Shown: positions 34,844 through 47,360, counted from the first letter of the stretch. The stretch is DNA of 64,000 bases from Lolium rigidum (GCF_022539505.1 NC_061513.1:352947696-353011695); one strand, 5' to 3'. Numbers and translations: made by a program. Notes: generated from the letters alone by a model not told the origin.

Positions 34844-36021
34844 TGTTGACTGCCAAAACCCACCGGCGGGCAGCGGCCTTGTCAACACCGTAGAGCCGGG
34901 AAGAGCCTAGAGCTGCGGCTGGCTGAGACCCCTCCGAGCGACGGCCCGCAATGCTCTTCTGGTCACACGCGGCGATGCGAAGTGCAAGGGCGTGCCACCT
35001 GACCTATACCTGGTCGGGAAGGTGATGGGAATGCCTCGCTTAGTTTCTGCCGGGGCATACATGTAAACGTTAAATACGAGCCTCGATCGGCTCTCGAGTT
35101 ATCCTGTGAATCGGCTCAAAGAGCCGATCCACCCATGATTCGTACGGGGTGCACGAATACTTGGTGATCCTGCTTGATCAAGATAAAGCTAATGAGATCT
35201 ACGACGATTTAGGGTTTTCACCGCATAATCGGATCATCCTACTCCAGGTTGGGCCTCGCGGCCACGCACGGTGCTCGTAAGCCGATCCTAAACAAGGCCA
35301 AACAACCAACATGACGTTGGTCCTCGGAACATCTGGTTTAGGACTTGCGAACGCCACCCTACGTGCCACTGGATCCTCCCCCCCCTTTGTAAGGCCTAAC
35401 TATTGCAGATATTAAACTAATCCTTGCAGAACAAGGAGCAATCGTAACGGATCAGATCTACTAAATAATGATCAAGCGGGGTGCCGCCCCCACACCTGAG
35501 ATAGGTGTGAGGGCGGCTAGATATGCAAGGGTTGCACTACGTAAGCATGCTTAAACGAAGAACAATGCTAACCCTAACACATCTAATGATAACTACGTTG
35601 CTCGCCATCAAAAGCGCTTCGATACGAGCAACGCATGAACAATGTGGGGCTTGTGCTGCCTAGATCGCAAGATGCGATCTAGGCAGCATGTCGCTTACCT
35701 GATAGAAACCCTCGAGACGAAGGAGTTGGCGATGCGCCGAGATTGGTTTGTTTGGGGTTGAACGTGAGTTGTTGTTTTATTCCATAAACCCTAGATACAT
35801 ATTTATAGTCCAGGGGACTTTCTAATTGAGGCGTGCACCTAACCGTGCACGGGTAAAACTCTAACTTCTAAATTAAGATGCGATCTACTATAATACAGAT
35901 ACAGGGCAATTTAGCCCAAACTTGGTACACAAGGCCGATTCACGTATTTCTTCCATGTATATTCTTCAAACCCATCTTGATCGCGGCCCACCTCTGATCC
36001 GGTCAAATTCTGGTGATAACA
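34844..36021 (-). repeat. E3 3' LTR (left copy)
   Basis: Begins tgttgactgccaaaaccc and ends tctggtgataaca. It differs from the right copy mainly at CG-linked sites. Next to it at 36022-36035, catgcccccctggt is, on the minus strand, the polypurine tract accaggggggcatg. Confidence 0.9.
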
Positions 36022-36639
36022 CATGCCCCCCTGGTTTTGGAAATGACATTTCCAAAATCATTATGCTTTTCCTTCGTCGGGTCATGTCGTGGCGGAGCGA
36101 AGCTGCCGATTGTTAGCTGGATTGACGCCCAATGAGCCGATAGCAACGCATTGGTCTCTCATAATCTGTCCTTCATCTTCTTCGACCGATGACTACGAGA
36201 CCCGGTGACACTCCTCTCGCAAAATTCACCATCCTCGAAGAAGGTTGCTACACGAGGACCAGCCGATGATACTCCAATTGGCTTCTAGAAACGAGAACAT
36301 TTACCAGGTCGGTTGCCCCCGAGTCTCGATCAAGGCGAAACAGAGACGAGGATACACAAATTAGCCGAATGGACCTGGGCTTGATCATGTCCGAGGGCAC
36401 TATCATGCGAGCCAGCCGATTTGAACAAAATCGGCTCTCCGAGGAGAGGACCTTCGGGGTGAGCTGCCCCCGAGTTTTTTCAGTCCAAATGTCATGACTA
36501 CATATTCAAACAAGCCCATTGAACCTGGTACTCTGAATGCAGCCTTGTGTATATCTTCCGGATATTGTCAACATAAAGTAATATAACAAGTGCAATATGC
36601 AAGTATGTAGGAATCAATGCACGGTTAACACAAGTGTTT

Positions 36640-37640
36640 GCTTTTTAGATAGAAGGAAATGGGTAAACCGACTCAACAATAAAAGTAGAAGAAAGGCCCT
36701 TCGCGAGAGGAAGCATGGATTGCTATATTTGTGCTAGAGATTTTATTTTGAAAACATGAAACAATTTTGTCAACGGTAGTAATAAAGCATATGAGTTATG
36801 AAAGTTATATCTTACAAGTTGCAAGCCTCATGCATAGTATACTAATAGTGCCCGCACCTTGTCCTAATTAGCTTGGACTACCGGATCTTTGCAATGCACA
36901 TGTTTTAACCAAGTGTCGCAATGGGGTACCTCCATGTCGCTCGTACAAAGGTCTAAGGAGAAAGCTCGCATTTTGGATTTCTCGCTTTTGATTATTCTCA
37001 ACTTAGACATCCATACCGGGACAACATGGACAACAGACAATGGACTCCTCTTTAATGCATAAGCATGTGGCAACAATTATTATTCTCATATGGGATTGAG
37101 GATATATGTCCAAAACTGAAACTTCCACCATGATTCATGGCTTTAGTTAGCGGCCCAATGTTCTTCTCTAACAATATGCATGCTCCAACCATTAAGGTGG
37201 TAGATCTCTCTTACTTCAGACAAGACGGACATGCATAGCAACTCACATGATATTCAACAAGGAATAGTTGATGGCGTCCCCAGAAACATGGTTACCGCAC
37301 AACAAGCAACTTAATAAGAGATAAAGTGCACAAGTACATATTCAATACCACAATAGTTTTTAAGCTATTTGTCCCATGAGCTATATATTGCAAAGGTGAA
37401 TGATGGAATTTTAAAGGTAGCACTCAAGCAATTTACTTTGGAATGGCGGATAAATACCATGTAGTAGGTAGGTATGGTGGACACAAATGGCATAGTGGTT
37501 GGCTCAAGGATTCTGGATGCATGAGAAGTATTCCCTCTCGATACAAGGTTTAGGCTAGCAAAGTGTTTAAAGCAAACACAAGTATGAACCGGTACAGCAA
37601 AACTCACATAAAAGACATATTGAAAGCATTATAAGACTCT
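36640..37640 (-). repeat. Non-coding module of E3 shared with E5
   Basis: It runs in parallel with 18750-19745. Shared blocks, in the same order and orientation, include aaaggcccttcg, caccttgtcctaattagctt, catccataccggga, caatgttcttctctaacaat and gcacaacaagcaactta. Both copies sit in the 3' part of their element on the minus strand. No ORF. Confidence 0.8.
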
Positions 37641-37941
37641 ATACCGTCTTCATTGTTGTACCTTTATCATCATATCGAAGCCGATCGCTCGAACCGGCCT
37701 CCTCTTCGTCCTTGTCACCAGAGTGACTGCTCTCTTCTTTGTCTTTGCCATGGCGGTAAACAGAATGAGCTACCATGTAGTTAACTTCCCGGCGCAGAAC
37801 TCTGGTCCGTTCTTCTGAAGGGGTGGACAGATCTACTTGGTCGAGGGCACCCTCGGCTGTAAAGCCGTTCCACCTGATGCCATGAGAACGGGTTTTCGAG
37901 AAAGAGCCGATTAAATCGGCTTCAAAGAGAGCCTTGAGCAC
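37639..37941 (-). pseudogene. Gag-like fragment 2 of E3
   Basis: A 100-codon frame: LKALFEADLIGSFSKTRSHG, then GIRWNGFTAEGALDQVDLST, PSEERTRVLRREVNYMVAHS, and a charged tail (KDKEESSHSGDKDEEEAG). It begins with the same words as the end of fragment 1 (EAELIGSFHRTRSH), so the two are partial duplicates of one head. Similar sequences are, as I recall, the N-terminal gag-like part of abundant grass gypsy elements. The frame stops at 37639. Confidence 0.6.
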
Positions 37942-38269
37942 CCCCTTTTTTTTTTACTGGCCGATTTCCCTATCGGCCCCCAATTTTTCACTGCACATGT
38001 ATCGTACTTTGGAATCCGATTAGGTGCCCCCCGAGCCGATTCTGCCAGGTAACTGCTGATATCGGCTCTGTGGTTAGCCAAGGCACTATATGTGAACGTC
38101 GGCTCTGTTAGGACCAGTGTGGACTTCTTCCAGTTCATCAGCCGACGTAAATCTATTGCCCCTTAGATCGTCATTGAATCCAGGCAAAAAGCATGGTGAG
38201 GATAATTTTGGCCGATTGCTGGAATCGGCTTCCACGTTGCTTGCTCGATGAAGGTTTTGCAATGTTCCT

Positions 38270-38641
38270 TCATAAATCCTTGGGGCCGATCACACGGATC
38301 GGCATCGCCCCGTTTGTCCATAAATGTTGTACGGATAATGCGGGCCGATCGCTGGAATCGGCCTTCACCTTGATTGTAACCAAGACCCTTTGGAGGTGTC
38401 GGGGCCGATCGTGTGGAACAGCTTCCTCCGTGTAGTCATGGGAGCGGGTTCTGTGGAAAGAGCCGATGAGTTCGGCTTCGAGGACCGCCTTGATCTCGTC
38501 ATGCTTCTTCTTGAGCTCGTCAGTCAGATCCTCGTACTTGACCGGAGTGCCTTCCGCCATCTCAGATGTAGATGGCGATGCGGTGGATGTCGAAGATTGT
38601 CCCACCGGGCGTGCCAGAATGTGTTGACTGCCAAAACCCAC
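38270..38641 (-). pseudogene. Gag-like fragment 1 of E3
   Basis: It starts just inside the 5' LTR and primer site. In it MAEGTPVKYEDLTDELKKKH opens at an internal Met, followed by IKAVLEAELIGSFHRTRSHD. The rest (after about 38440) reads through gccgat-rich repeat DNA and is unlikely to be functional. The upstream residues ILARPVGQS are a read-through of the primer site. Confidence 0.6.
38599..38617 (-). other. Primer binding site of E3
   Basis: On the minus strand tggcacgcccggtgggaca lies four bases inside the right LTR (which starts at 38622), the normal place for a tRNA primer site. I cannot name the tRNA with confidence; it is not the Met or Asp type used by E1, E2 or E5. Confidence 0.65.
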
Positions 38642-39794
38642 CGGCGGGCAGCGGCCTTGTCAACACCGTAGAGCCGGGAAGAGCCTAGAGCTGCGGCTGG
38701 CTGAGACCCCTCCGAGCGACGGCCCGCAATGCTCTTCCGGTCACACGCGGCGATGCGAAGTGCAAGGGCGTGCCACCGACCTATACCTGGTCGGGAAGGT
38801 GATGGGAATGCCTCGCTTAGTTTCTGCAGGGCATACATGTAAACGTTAAATACGAGCCTCGATCGGCTCTCGGGTTATCTCGTGAATCGGCTCAAAGAGC
38901 CGATCCACCCATGATTCGTACGGGGTGCACGAATACTTGGTGATCCTGCTTGATCAAGATAAAGCTAATGAGATCTACGACGATTTAGGGTTTTCACCGC
39001 ATAATTGGATCATCCTACTCCAGGTTGGGCCTCGCGGCCACGCACGGTGCTCGTAAGCCGATCCTAAACAAGGCCAAACAACCAACATGACGTTGGTCCT
39101 CGGAACATCTGGTTTAGGACTTGCGAACGCCACCCTACGTGCCACTGGATCCTCCCCCCTTTGTAAGGCCTAACTATTGCAGATATTAAACTAATCCTTG
39201 CAGAACAAGGAGCAATCGTAACGGATCAGATCTACTAAATAATGATCAAGCGGGTGCCGCCCCCACACCTGAGATAGGTGTGAGGGCGGCTAGATATGCA
39301 AGGGTTGCACTACGTAAGCATGCTTAAACGAAGAACAATGCTAACCCTAACACATCTAATGATAACTACGTTGCTCGCCATCAAAAGCGCTTCGGTACGA
39401 GCAACGCATGAACAACGTGGGGCTTGTGCTGCCTAGATCGCAAGATGCGATCTAGGCGAGCATGTCGCTACTCGATAGAAACCCTCGAGACGAAGGAGTT
39501 GGCGATGCGCCGAGATTGGTTTGTTTGGGGTTGAACGTGAGTTGTTGTTTTATTCCATAAACCCTAGATACATATTTATAGTCCGAGGGACTTTCTAATT
39601 GAGGCGTGCACCTAACCGTGCACGGGTAAAACTCTAACTTCTAAATTAAGATGCGATCTACTATAATACAGATACAGGGCAATTTAGCCCAAACTTGGTA
39701 CACAAGGCCGATTCACGTATTTCTTCCATGTATATTCTTCAAACCCATCTTGATCGCGGCCCACCTCTGATCCGGTCAAATTCTGGTGATAACA
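38622..39794 (-). repeat. E3 5' LTR (right copy)
   Basis: Begins tgttgactgccaaaaccc and ends tctggtgataaca, followed by the target duplication GTGTT. Near-identity with the left copy means recent insertion, once the CG-linked differences are set aside. Confidence 0.9.
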
Positions 39795-40181
39795 GTGTTT
39801 CAAGTCTTATTCATCCAAACCCAAGTTTTTACCTTGCTTACCCTTTACTTTATTTACCAAAGTTTACTTATTGTATTCTTAATTTGTGTCTAAGTATAGA
39901 GTATCACAAGATGTGTCACACTTAGCTTAGCAAGCAAAACTATGATAGCACCCCCCTTGATTAGTTGCTAGTGCTAAACTAAAATTGGTTTACTCTAGAT
40001 GGGAACTTGTGAAGCAAGTGATTTGTGAAAACCTTGGAATGATGATTCATTCTATTGAAAGTTTTGGAAAGTGAATGTGACTCTTGAATGAGTTAGTGAA
40101 TTTGATAAAAACTGATGGTTGGGTTCGGATGCGATAACATTCCAATTTTAGAGTACCCCCACAATACCTGATTATGGATAA
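39795..40181 (+). repeat. E1 3' LTR, part 2
   Basis: A continuation of the E1 LTR between the two inserts. It begins with the second GTGTT and ends with GATAA (40177-40181), the target duplication of E2. From 40138 on it matches the truncated 5' LTR at 25455. Confidence 0.85.
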
Positions 40182-43100
40182 TGTGGTGACCCGGCATACC
40201 ACTGCATGGTATAGTATGCAAGTCTGATATAACACCAATGAAACACCGTTCCACTTGTATTATATCGCTCAGAGTGGTACAACAGAAACACATGCGGGTC
40301 CAAGGCATGTCTATAGAATTACAACACTGACTCTATTACATAAGATCATCACAGCCTCCTACTTTACAATGAGGTAAAACTGCAAATAAACTCCAGAAGA
40401 ACGACTCGTAGTCTAGTCTTATCATGAACTCTATTTGTAGAGTATTTAACTAGCTATAGAGGCTAAGAATAGATTCTAGCTAAGTAGGAGCTAGGTTTAG
40501 GAAACTAGTTCCCTTCTATGTCTAAACTAGGTTTTCTCCTTGATGTATGTGGTATCTGACTCCTCTGACAGGGTCTTGTCTCTTGAAGTAGTTGTTGACT
40601 CCTCGACCTTCGAGTTGCACTGTAGATACAACTTCGATGCCTCCATATCTAAGCAGGGGATTTAAGAGTGGGATGAGTACGAGCGTACTCAACAAGTTAA
40701 TTATAGGAAAGAGGTGTTTAATGCACTAGCTACAGCATTAGACCAGAAAGTCTAATACCAATGCAGGTTTTGATAACCATTTCTTCAAAAGGTTGCTTTT
40801 ATTCAGAAGAACTATGTCCGTCAGCCTTCACCGGTTTACTAGAACTTCATGGAGTTCCTTTCCGGCAGCGTTCGCGATTCCAAATCCCGGAACGGGGAGT
40901 GACGAGTCACGATTCATTACACTCTGCGAGAGGTTTGTTGCTTTACCCATAAGAGATCTTAACCTTGGTGCCAACCGAGTCTAGTTCTCGTCCACACTTC
41001 CTTTGGTGTGAGGCCCGGTATAAGGTCATAGCCAATCATATTCCTCCGCTACCTCATACACCCACCCTTTGCTGCAAACTCCGACCCTGGGTCCTCGCCG
41101 GTGCTCTTATACCAATTAAGGACGGCCCCCGACCACGACAACAGTTCAGGTCTCTACCATGAACTCCTTCGCCGGCAGCTGCAACCCATCATAGACCGCA
41201 ATAACCGTGGGGACTTCATCGGGACCCCCACCCTACCACTTGTCCTCTCTTGGATCAAGGGCACCACTTGTCCTCTCTTGTATCAAGGGTCTACGGTAAA
41301 GCGCATCCGTTGATGTACAAGAGGTGGAAATACAATTGACTATTCCGTCCCACTCCAGATCTTATGGTTAACACGGGTATTACGGCACAAGAATCATCTG
41401 GACGACATTTGTTGTTTAATCCTAGATGGATATAAACCCTTGCAATGGAACCTCCACCATATCAACACATTCCATGGTTCCATTGCCCACCACATAGTCA
41501 TATTCATAGTTATGAAAATAGTGGTTTTGGTTTTTATGCAATAGTGATAATCATAGTACTTTGCATGTAATTTGATAAAGATACTCAAATGACATGAGCA
41601 AGCGATGAACTTGCCTTTCTTGACTGCAAGATTATGCAGGCAAGGTCTTCGGTACGTAATAACTCCAACTTCTGAAATAGCATCATCGTCCGTAAGGACG
41701 ATGTTTAAAAGATTGGCAAGGATGCAATAATGCATAAGTATGAGATGCAATCGCTCTAAGCGTGACCTAACCCCGATGATTTAGGATCAGTGAGTTATAA
41801 TGATTGGTTCAGGGTGTGTTGCACTTTTAGAGTGATTCACAAACAAGGTTCTTATTCAGGGTTGTTTGTTTTAGAGTCATAAGAAGGTGGTAAAATGCAT
41901 AGTAACAATCATACACACCAAGGGATAATAGTTGTATAATAAGTAAAGAGCAGTTGTCAATTTTAAGTCCTATAGTGCATGGTTAATGATTGCTTGTTAT
42001 ATTCTTCAAAAGAATAACTTTTGAAGAACATGTTCTTTAATAAAGAACAGGTATGATAATTAGGTTTGTGGAGTTCTATGGTTTACTATGGTTTCAACTA
42101 GTTTCGGAGTAAGTATTAGATGGATCACAACATAGTTGGATTCATCGACAACTAGGCTTGATTGGTTTTACTTAAGCAAAAGCAACTTAAGTAATTAATT
42201 ATACATGGTTGATATCATGGTGGGTTCATCTTGCTGGTGATAGCTAGCTAGGGTTTATAGGTCCTATAAGGCAAGATTGATGACTACTCTTTATTTTCTA
42301 CAAAAGAATAACTTTTGAAGAACATACTTCTTAAGTAATAAGAAGTATTTCAGTTAAGGTTGAGGTTGTCTAGAGTTTCCTATTGGATTTACTAAGAAAG
42401 GAATGATGGCTTTCTAAATAGGATGATTGATGGTGATGACATGAAAGTACCATTTTAGGGTTCACTATGAGGTGGTACTTCTTGGTCATAGAAGGTCTAT
42501 TGGAAATGAAAACATGACATGATAAGTTCATGTGTATTTGGCTTGTTCTATTTTAGTAGATCATGAGCATGCATTTATTTGTTGCATAGTATGAGTCTAT
42601 GAGTAAGGTTAAGCTCATATGATTTAACCTTATAAGTTTCTAGGGTTTTAGAGTGGAAAGGAAATTAAGGTTTCATATGAAAATATGAAATGAGGGTTTA
42701 GTTCATGGTGGAATTAAGGTTTCTTATTTACTATGCAATTTAAGGACGATGACTTGTTAAGTGAAGTTGAATATAAGAAATAAGTTTTATATATGGTTTG
42801 ATATTTATTTAAAGATTATTCTTTAATTTTTCTTACTTAAGATAATTGTGGTAAATATCTTTTTAGGGCTTTTGTCTTAATAATTTCAAACCTAGGAATT
42901 GGCCTTCTAAAATTTAGAGTAAACTTTATTTTATTGTTAATTAGTTTTTTTAAAGTATTTTTTTTTCTATTTTGTTTATTCGTTTTTTTTATCTCTTTAT
43001 TTTTTTCATAGAATGGTTCAAAAATAAATATAATCAAAAGGATAAAATGGGCAGAGCCCATTTGATCCAGCCGGACCCAGCCTAATGGGCCGGCCCACTA

Positions 43101-46100
43101 GCGTCTGGCTTGGTCGGGTCAACCCGACCCAACCCTTCTCTCCCCTTCACTCCTTTCTCTCTTCTCACCCGCACGCGAACTCTGAGTCTGCCTCTCGTTC
43201 CCCTCTGCTCGCCCGTGATGTTGCGGCCGCCTGCTGCTGCTCCGACCGTCGCCGACCTTGTCGCGGTGCTGCCTAACGCCGCCGCTGCTCCGCCCTTCTC
43301 TCCTCTGGCCTCGGCCCCTCGCAACATCGATTGATTTGGTTTTCCCGGCCGAGGTTGCTCGCCCACGACTCCGAGAACCCTCGCGGTGACCGGTCGATTT
43401 GTCCGCCTCCGGTCGCTCCTCGTCCTCGCCGTCGGTCGACACGAGTCCACCACGAACTCCTCCGCCAACACCCTCCGCCATGACGCCGTTCCGCGCCCGC
43501 ACACGGTTCCGTGGCTAACCCTAGCTTCACCTCCGGCTGGCCCGGCCATCGCCGGCCATGCCCGTCGTCGCCGGCGGTGGCATAGCTCCGCCCTGATGTT
43601 CTCCGTCCTCCCTACTTTCTGCCTCCCCTACACTTTCTCCCACTGCCGCTCAACCACGTCCCCCTCTCTGGTTCCTGGCCGTTGTAATCGTGGTACAGGA
43701 GATGTGGTGCTGGTAGTGATGTGGTTGACAGCGTGGTCGTGCTGGTGGGGGTTGATGTACTGGTGGGCGGTGTGACGATGTGGTGACTACTTCCTCCTCG
43801 ACGCCGGCTGGACGGTGCCGCGGACGCAACCCCGGCGTCGCCTACCTCGCTACCTCCTGTACGGCACTGTGAGCTATCTCCTTCCTTACTCCTCTGCCTA
43901 TGGTCATCTATTGTTGTGCTCATGTGTTGTAACAATATTGCTTAATTCTCTATTGTCTTGATGTTGTGCTGGGGCTAAATAAATCATGCCCTGGTAGTGG
44001 AGGTAAGATTCATTGTTCTCTGTGAATTGTGGCTTGATCTAGTAATGCTTTGTCACTGCCATGTGCTATGGGTGATGCCTCCATTCAGATAATTTGCTCA
44101 TTCATGACCTGATGGTCTGTGGCTACCTGACTGAACCAGGAAAGTTCAGTCAACTGAAATACTCTAGTTATCCCTCTGTATATTATCATTATGGGCTCAG
44201 ACCTGCAAGATACAACTATCCTTTCTTGCAGATGCATGATTTACTTGATGTGTCCTTGTGGGCTAGTGTTCTGCTAGTGGCTTTGCTACTGCTAGGGGAC
44301 TACTTGGTTGTGTCTGTATGCTACTTGGTTGGCCTGGGGAGAATTCCTGGACCCCAAATAGAATTCTGGCACTTATTGATTAATACTTGCTGCTTATGGT
44401 GATGACTAATTTATGTGCACAAATGATGTGGGACAGTAGATGTGTTAGAATACACAAACCGATGCCCTGCTAATGTCTTGAGTATGATCTAGTTGCTCAT
44501 TAGCAACTAAGAAATGATTTTTGGCGTTGTTGGATTTTACTTGTGGATCTTGGTGTCCCCTTTTTCTAATTATAAATTGATAAGAACAGATATGTGCTTG
44601 ATTATGTGGCCCTGCTCGTGATGCAAAGGCTGAGGCATGATTTATGATATGAACGGATACTACTGGTTGTTGTTTCTCTAAACCTCGGTGATGAACATGC
44701 ATAGCACCTCTATGCAAGACTGAGAGGAAAATCCATCTCTCCATCCTCCTAGAAGAAAATCTAGTTGAAGGGTAGATGGGTTTGGCTGCTTTTATATTTA
44801 TTCCCTTTTTATCTCCCCCTTTTGGTGACTATGCAAACGCTAAAGGCAGATACTCCTAGCTTATATTTCTGGTGAGATCCTACCTGCTGCTCTCTGTAGC
44901 TTTGTGGCTGGTTCTTGTTGGTTCTGAGCTAAACTGCATCTGGTGGCATGCCTCCTCTTCTCATTTCTTGATCTAATCAAGTTGATCTTGCCCCCCTTCT
45001 GGAACTACTCCTCTTCCTTGTTGTTGTCTTGACCAGAGGTTGTATCTATGTAACTATCATGGCTGTAATATTTTTGGTGAGGAACTGTGGATGAACTGAT
45101 TGTGTTCTTGGGTGGATACGGTGTGGTTTGTTGTGGAGAACCGTGTGAAGGGTTGGCTAGCAGCTCAGCTGCGGCTGGTTGGCTTATTTTATCTACCTTT
45201 TTGCTGCTGTTGCTGTGTTGACAACACACCAGATTGCATGTGTGTGTGAGCTGCTTGCAGCTGCTTACATGTGGGACCCTCCTGGTTCAAGTTTCCCTAT
45301 GAAGATATTCTAGTTGTGGATCAGCTCCGTTGGCTTGATATTATCCTTAGATGTACTTTATTTTTGACGATGCCAAGTGTTAACTTGACCCTGCCCATGA
45401 TGCATGAGCCTGAGGCCAAGATTTGCTGATAAGAACAAATACTACAAATTTGGCCTCTAAATTATCTACTCAATGATGAGTTCAGCATAGCAACACTATG
45501 CCAAAACCTGAGAGTAATCATTAACCAAAATTCCTTTTTTTTAGTTATTTTATTTTTGCAGGAATACAAGTTAAGAACAGAAGAAGAAGAAGAAGAAGAA
45601 GATAGAAGATGAAGAAATAGTTAGGGATTACTTTACTGTTTTTATTTTCTATTCTTCTGTAATATTCTTTTTTAATTCCTGAATCATGTAAAGACTTTGT
45701 ACTTGCGGTTATGTAATAAACTTAATTTCCTCCTTATGCTTGTATCCTCTTTATAACTAAGTATTCGTTTTGTTTACTTTAAACTTCCATGTTACTCTTT
45801 ATAAGAAGACTTGTGAATATTTATATCATATAGATAATAAAGAATTTCATTCTTTATTTGCAACTCTATTTCCTTAATATTTATAATTCAATTTCCATTT
45901 ATGCTTAATAATTCAATAATCATGAATTACTTGTATGATTTCAAATCAAAGTTGAATTTCAAAAGTTCACATTTGAATTGTTTCTTCCCAAAACAAAAGA
46001 AATCATCGAGGGTCATGCCGAAGTTTATCGCACCCACGTCGATGACCTGATTCAATTCCACCGACGTAAGAGAAACCTCGATCACTTTGAAGGTTTTAAA

Positions 46101-46195
46101 CAAAAGCGCGAAAATTCCCCGGATTTTATATGCATGAATGCAATGCACACATCTGTTTCCTCTCTTTTTGTAACCCCCAATCCTGGGATATTACA
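40182..46195 (-). repeat. E2 3' LTR (left copy, 6014 bp)
   Basis: Contents in plus-strand order: 40182-43040 AT-rich with two hairpin-forming near repeats (42003-42060 and 42298-42360); a duplicated ccacttgtcctctcttg phrase (41232 and 41263); a GC-rich island (43060-43870) with a C/T-rich start; a T-rich part ending in ttatttttgcag (45550-45561); a (aag)7 microsatellite (45580-45600); then AT-rich DNA to 46195. ORFs in the island on either strand show no protein family. Confidence 0.9.
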
Positions 46196-46212
46196 GTCTC
46201 TCCCCCTTAAAC
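46196..46212 (-). other. Polypurine tract of E2
   Basis: On the minus strand tttaagggggagagac directly precedes the 3' LTR start tgtaatatcccagg. Confidence 0.75.
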
Positions 46213-47360
46213 TAAACTTCGTCCTCGAAGTTTGAACTCTCTCACGTTTCCGGAGTGTGGGTCCGACTTATGCAGACTACGACTTCTCTCGAACTCCGTG
46301 GTGATCTCACTAGATATAATTGAATATATCCCTTGTCCAGATTCTTCCTGGAATCCATTAGGTTTTGTCTCTGAACCATGGCTCCTTACTTCAATTCTAT
46401 GATTTCTTTCAATATCATAATCTTGATTCCTTTCCCATCGAAGATTCAATGATTTGGACTTGTTCTGCTGCTAGTCTTAGCTGAAGACTAATTTGATAAC
46501 ATACTCCTAATTGGTAAATAGGTCTTTGTTTTCCCTTACTACCAAAAGTGCAATAATGATACTTGGTAAGGTACTTACCATGGAAATGGTCTTGAGATTT
46601 ATTTCCCTGAGAATGGATTAGACTTATTTAGTCCATCCAATCATGGTTTATAGTTGATACTTATAACTATTTTGGATTCTTTAGGTTCCATGAAAGGAAG
46701 CTTTCAATTAGTCTTTGGTTTTAGTATAATTGAACTCCTTCGGTCTTTGACCTTCTTGAGCTATATTTGGTCTCCAGGTATCTCCTTCGTCCAACTTCAT
46801 TAATTTTGACTTACTTGAGCTTTCATACTTCGAGTAAATATTACTCACTTTCTCAAGTTATAGTCCACTTCTTACTTCCTCGAGGTATAAACCTCGGCTT
46901 ACAGTCCGACATCCTTCCGAAAGTAGTGTTCGATAATCTTATGAAAATAAGATCGAACTTTCTCTCAGTTCCGACCTTCATCAACTATCTTGCTCAAAGT
47001 ATTGATTCATATTGGATCCAACTGATCCCTCGCTCTCCCCCTTGGGGATGTCCTAATGTTGCTAAGCTCATCTTCCCCAACCAACTAGCTCCTTGGTTAG
47101 GCTATATGTCTTTTCCTTGGCTTTCTATTGTACTTTTCTAGGGTATCCTATTTGGGTTGGTGGTGTACCCACATGGCTGTGAATACCAGTACGATATGTT
47201 AGTTGGTTATGCAACTATGGTTATTCCAACTTTACACAGGACAAGTGTGTTGCCCATGAAAGCTTGAGAAATTTAAAGATATTATTCTGCAACTAATATT
47301 GCGCTACATGAAGAAGTTGTGTTCAACATACAGATTGGGTCAGAACAAGTATGGTCAAAG
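46213..47360 (-). other. Non-coding interior of E2 after gag
   Basis: About 1.1 kb where pol would begin in an autonomous element. Frames such as 46767-47141 on the plus strand show no domain. No RT or protease motif was found on either strand. Confidence 0.6.

Larger units (their letters stand above)
34844..39794 (-). mobile_element. E3: 4.95-kb non-autonomous LTR retrotransposon
   Basis: Both LTRs run tgttgactgcc to gtgataaca: 34844-36021 (1178 bp) and 38622-39794 (1173 bp), nearly identical. The target duplication is GTGTT (34839-34843 and 39795-39799). The primer site and gag-like frames are on the minus strand, so the 5' LTR is the right one. The 2.6-kb interior has a gag-like head, repeated gccgat/atcggc words and the 1-kb module shared with E5, but no protease, RT or integrase. 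It depends on enzymes supplied by another element and inserted into the 3' LTR of E1. Confidence 0.9.

Noticed and set aside
43082..43549. Minus-strand ORF of 155 codons in the E2 LTR (and 52678-53238 in the other LTR)
   Set aside because: It lies in a GC-rich island where all six frames are open, is Arg/Gly/Ala-rich without any domain, and differs in frame between the two LTR copies.
45580..45600. (aag)n block as an acidic or lysine-rich coding exon
   Set aside because: The unit count differs between the two LTRs (7 versus 6) and no start codon or continuing frame supports translation; it is treated as a microsatellite.
40182..46195. Reading E2 as a plus-strand element
   Set aside because: The base after the left LTR (gtctctccccc) is not a tRNA primer site, while the right LTR is adjoined on the minus strand by an exact Met-type site. 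Gag is also on the minus strand.
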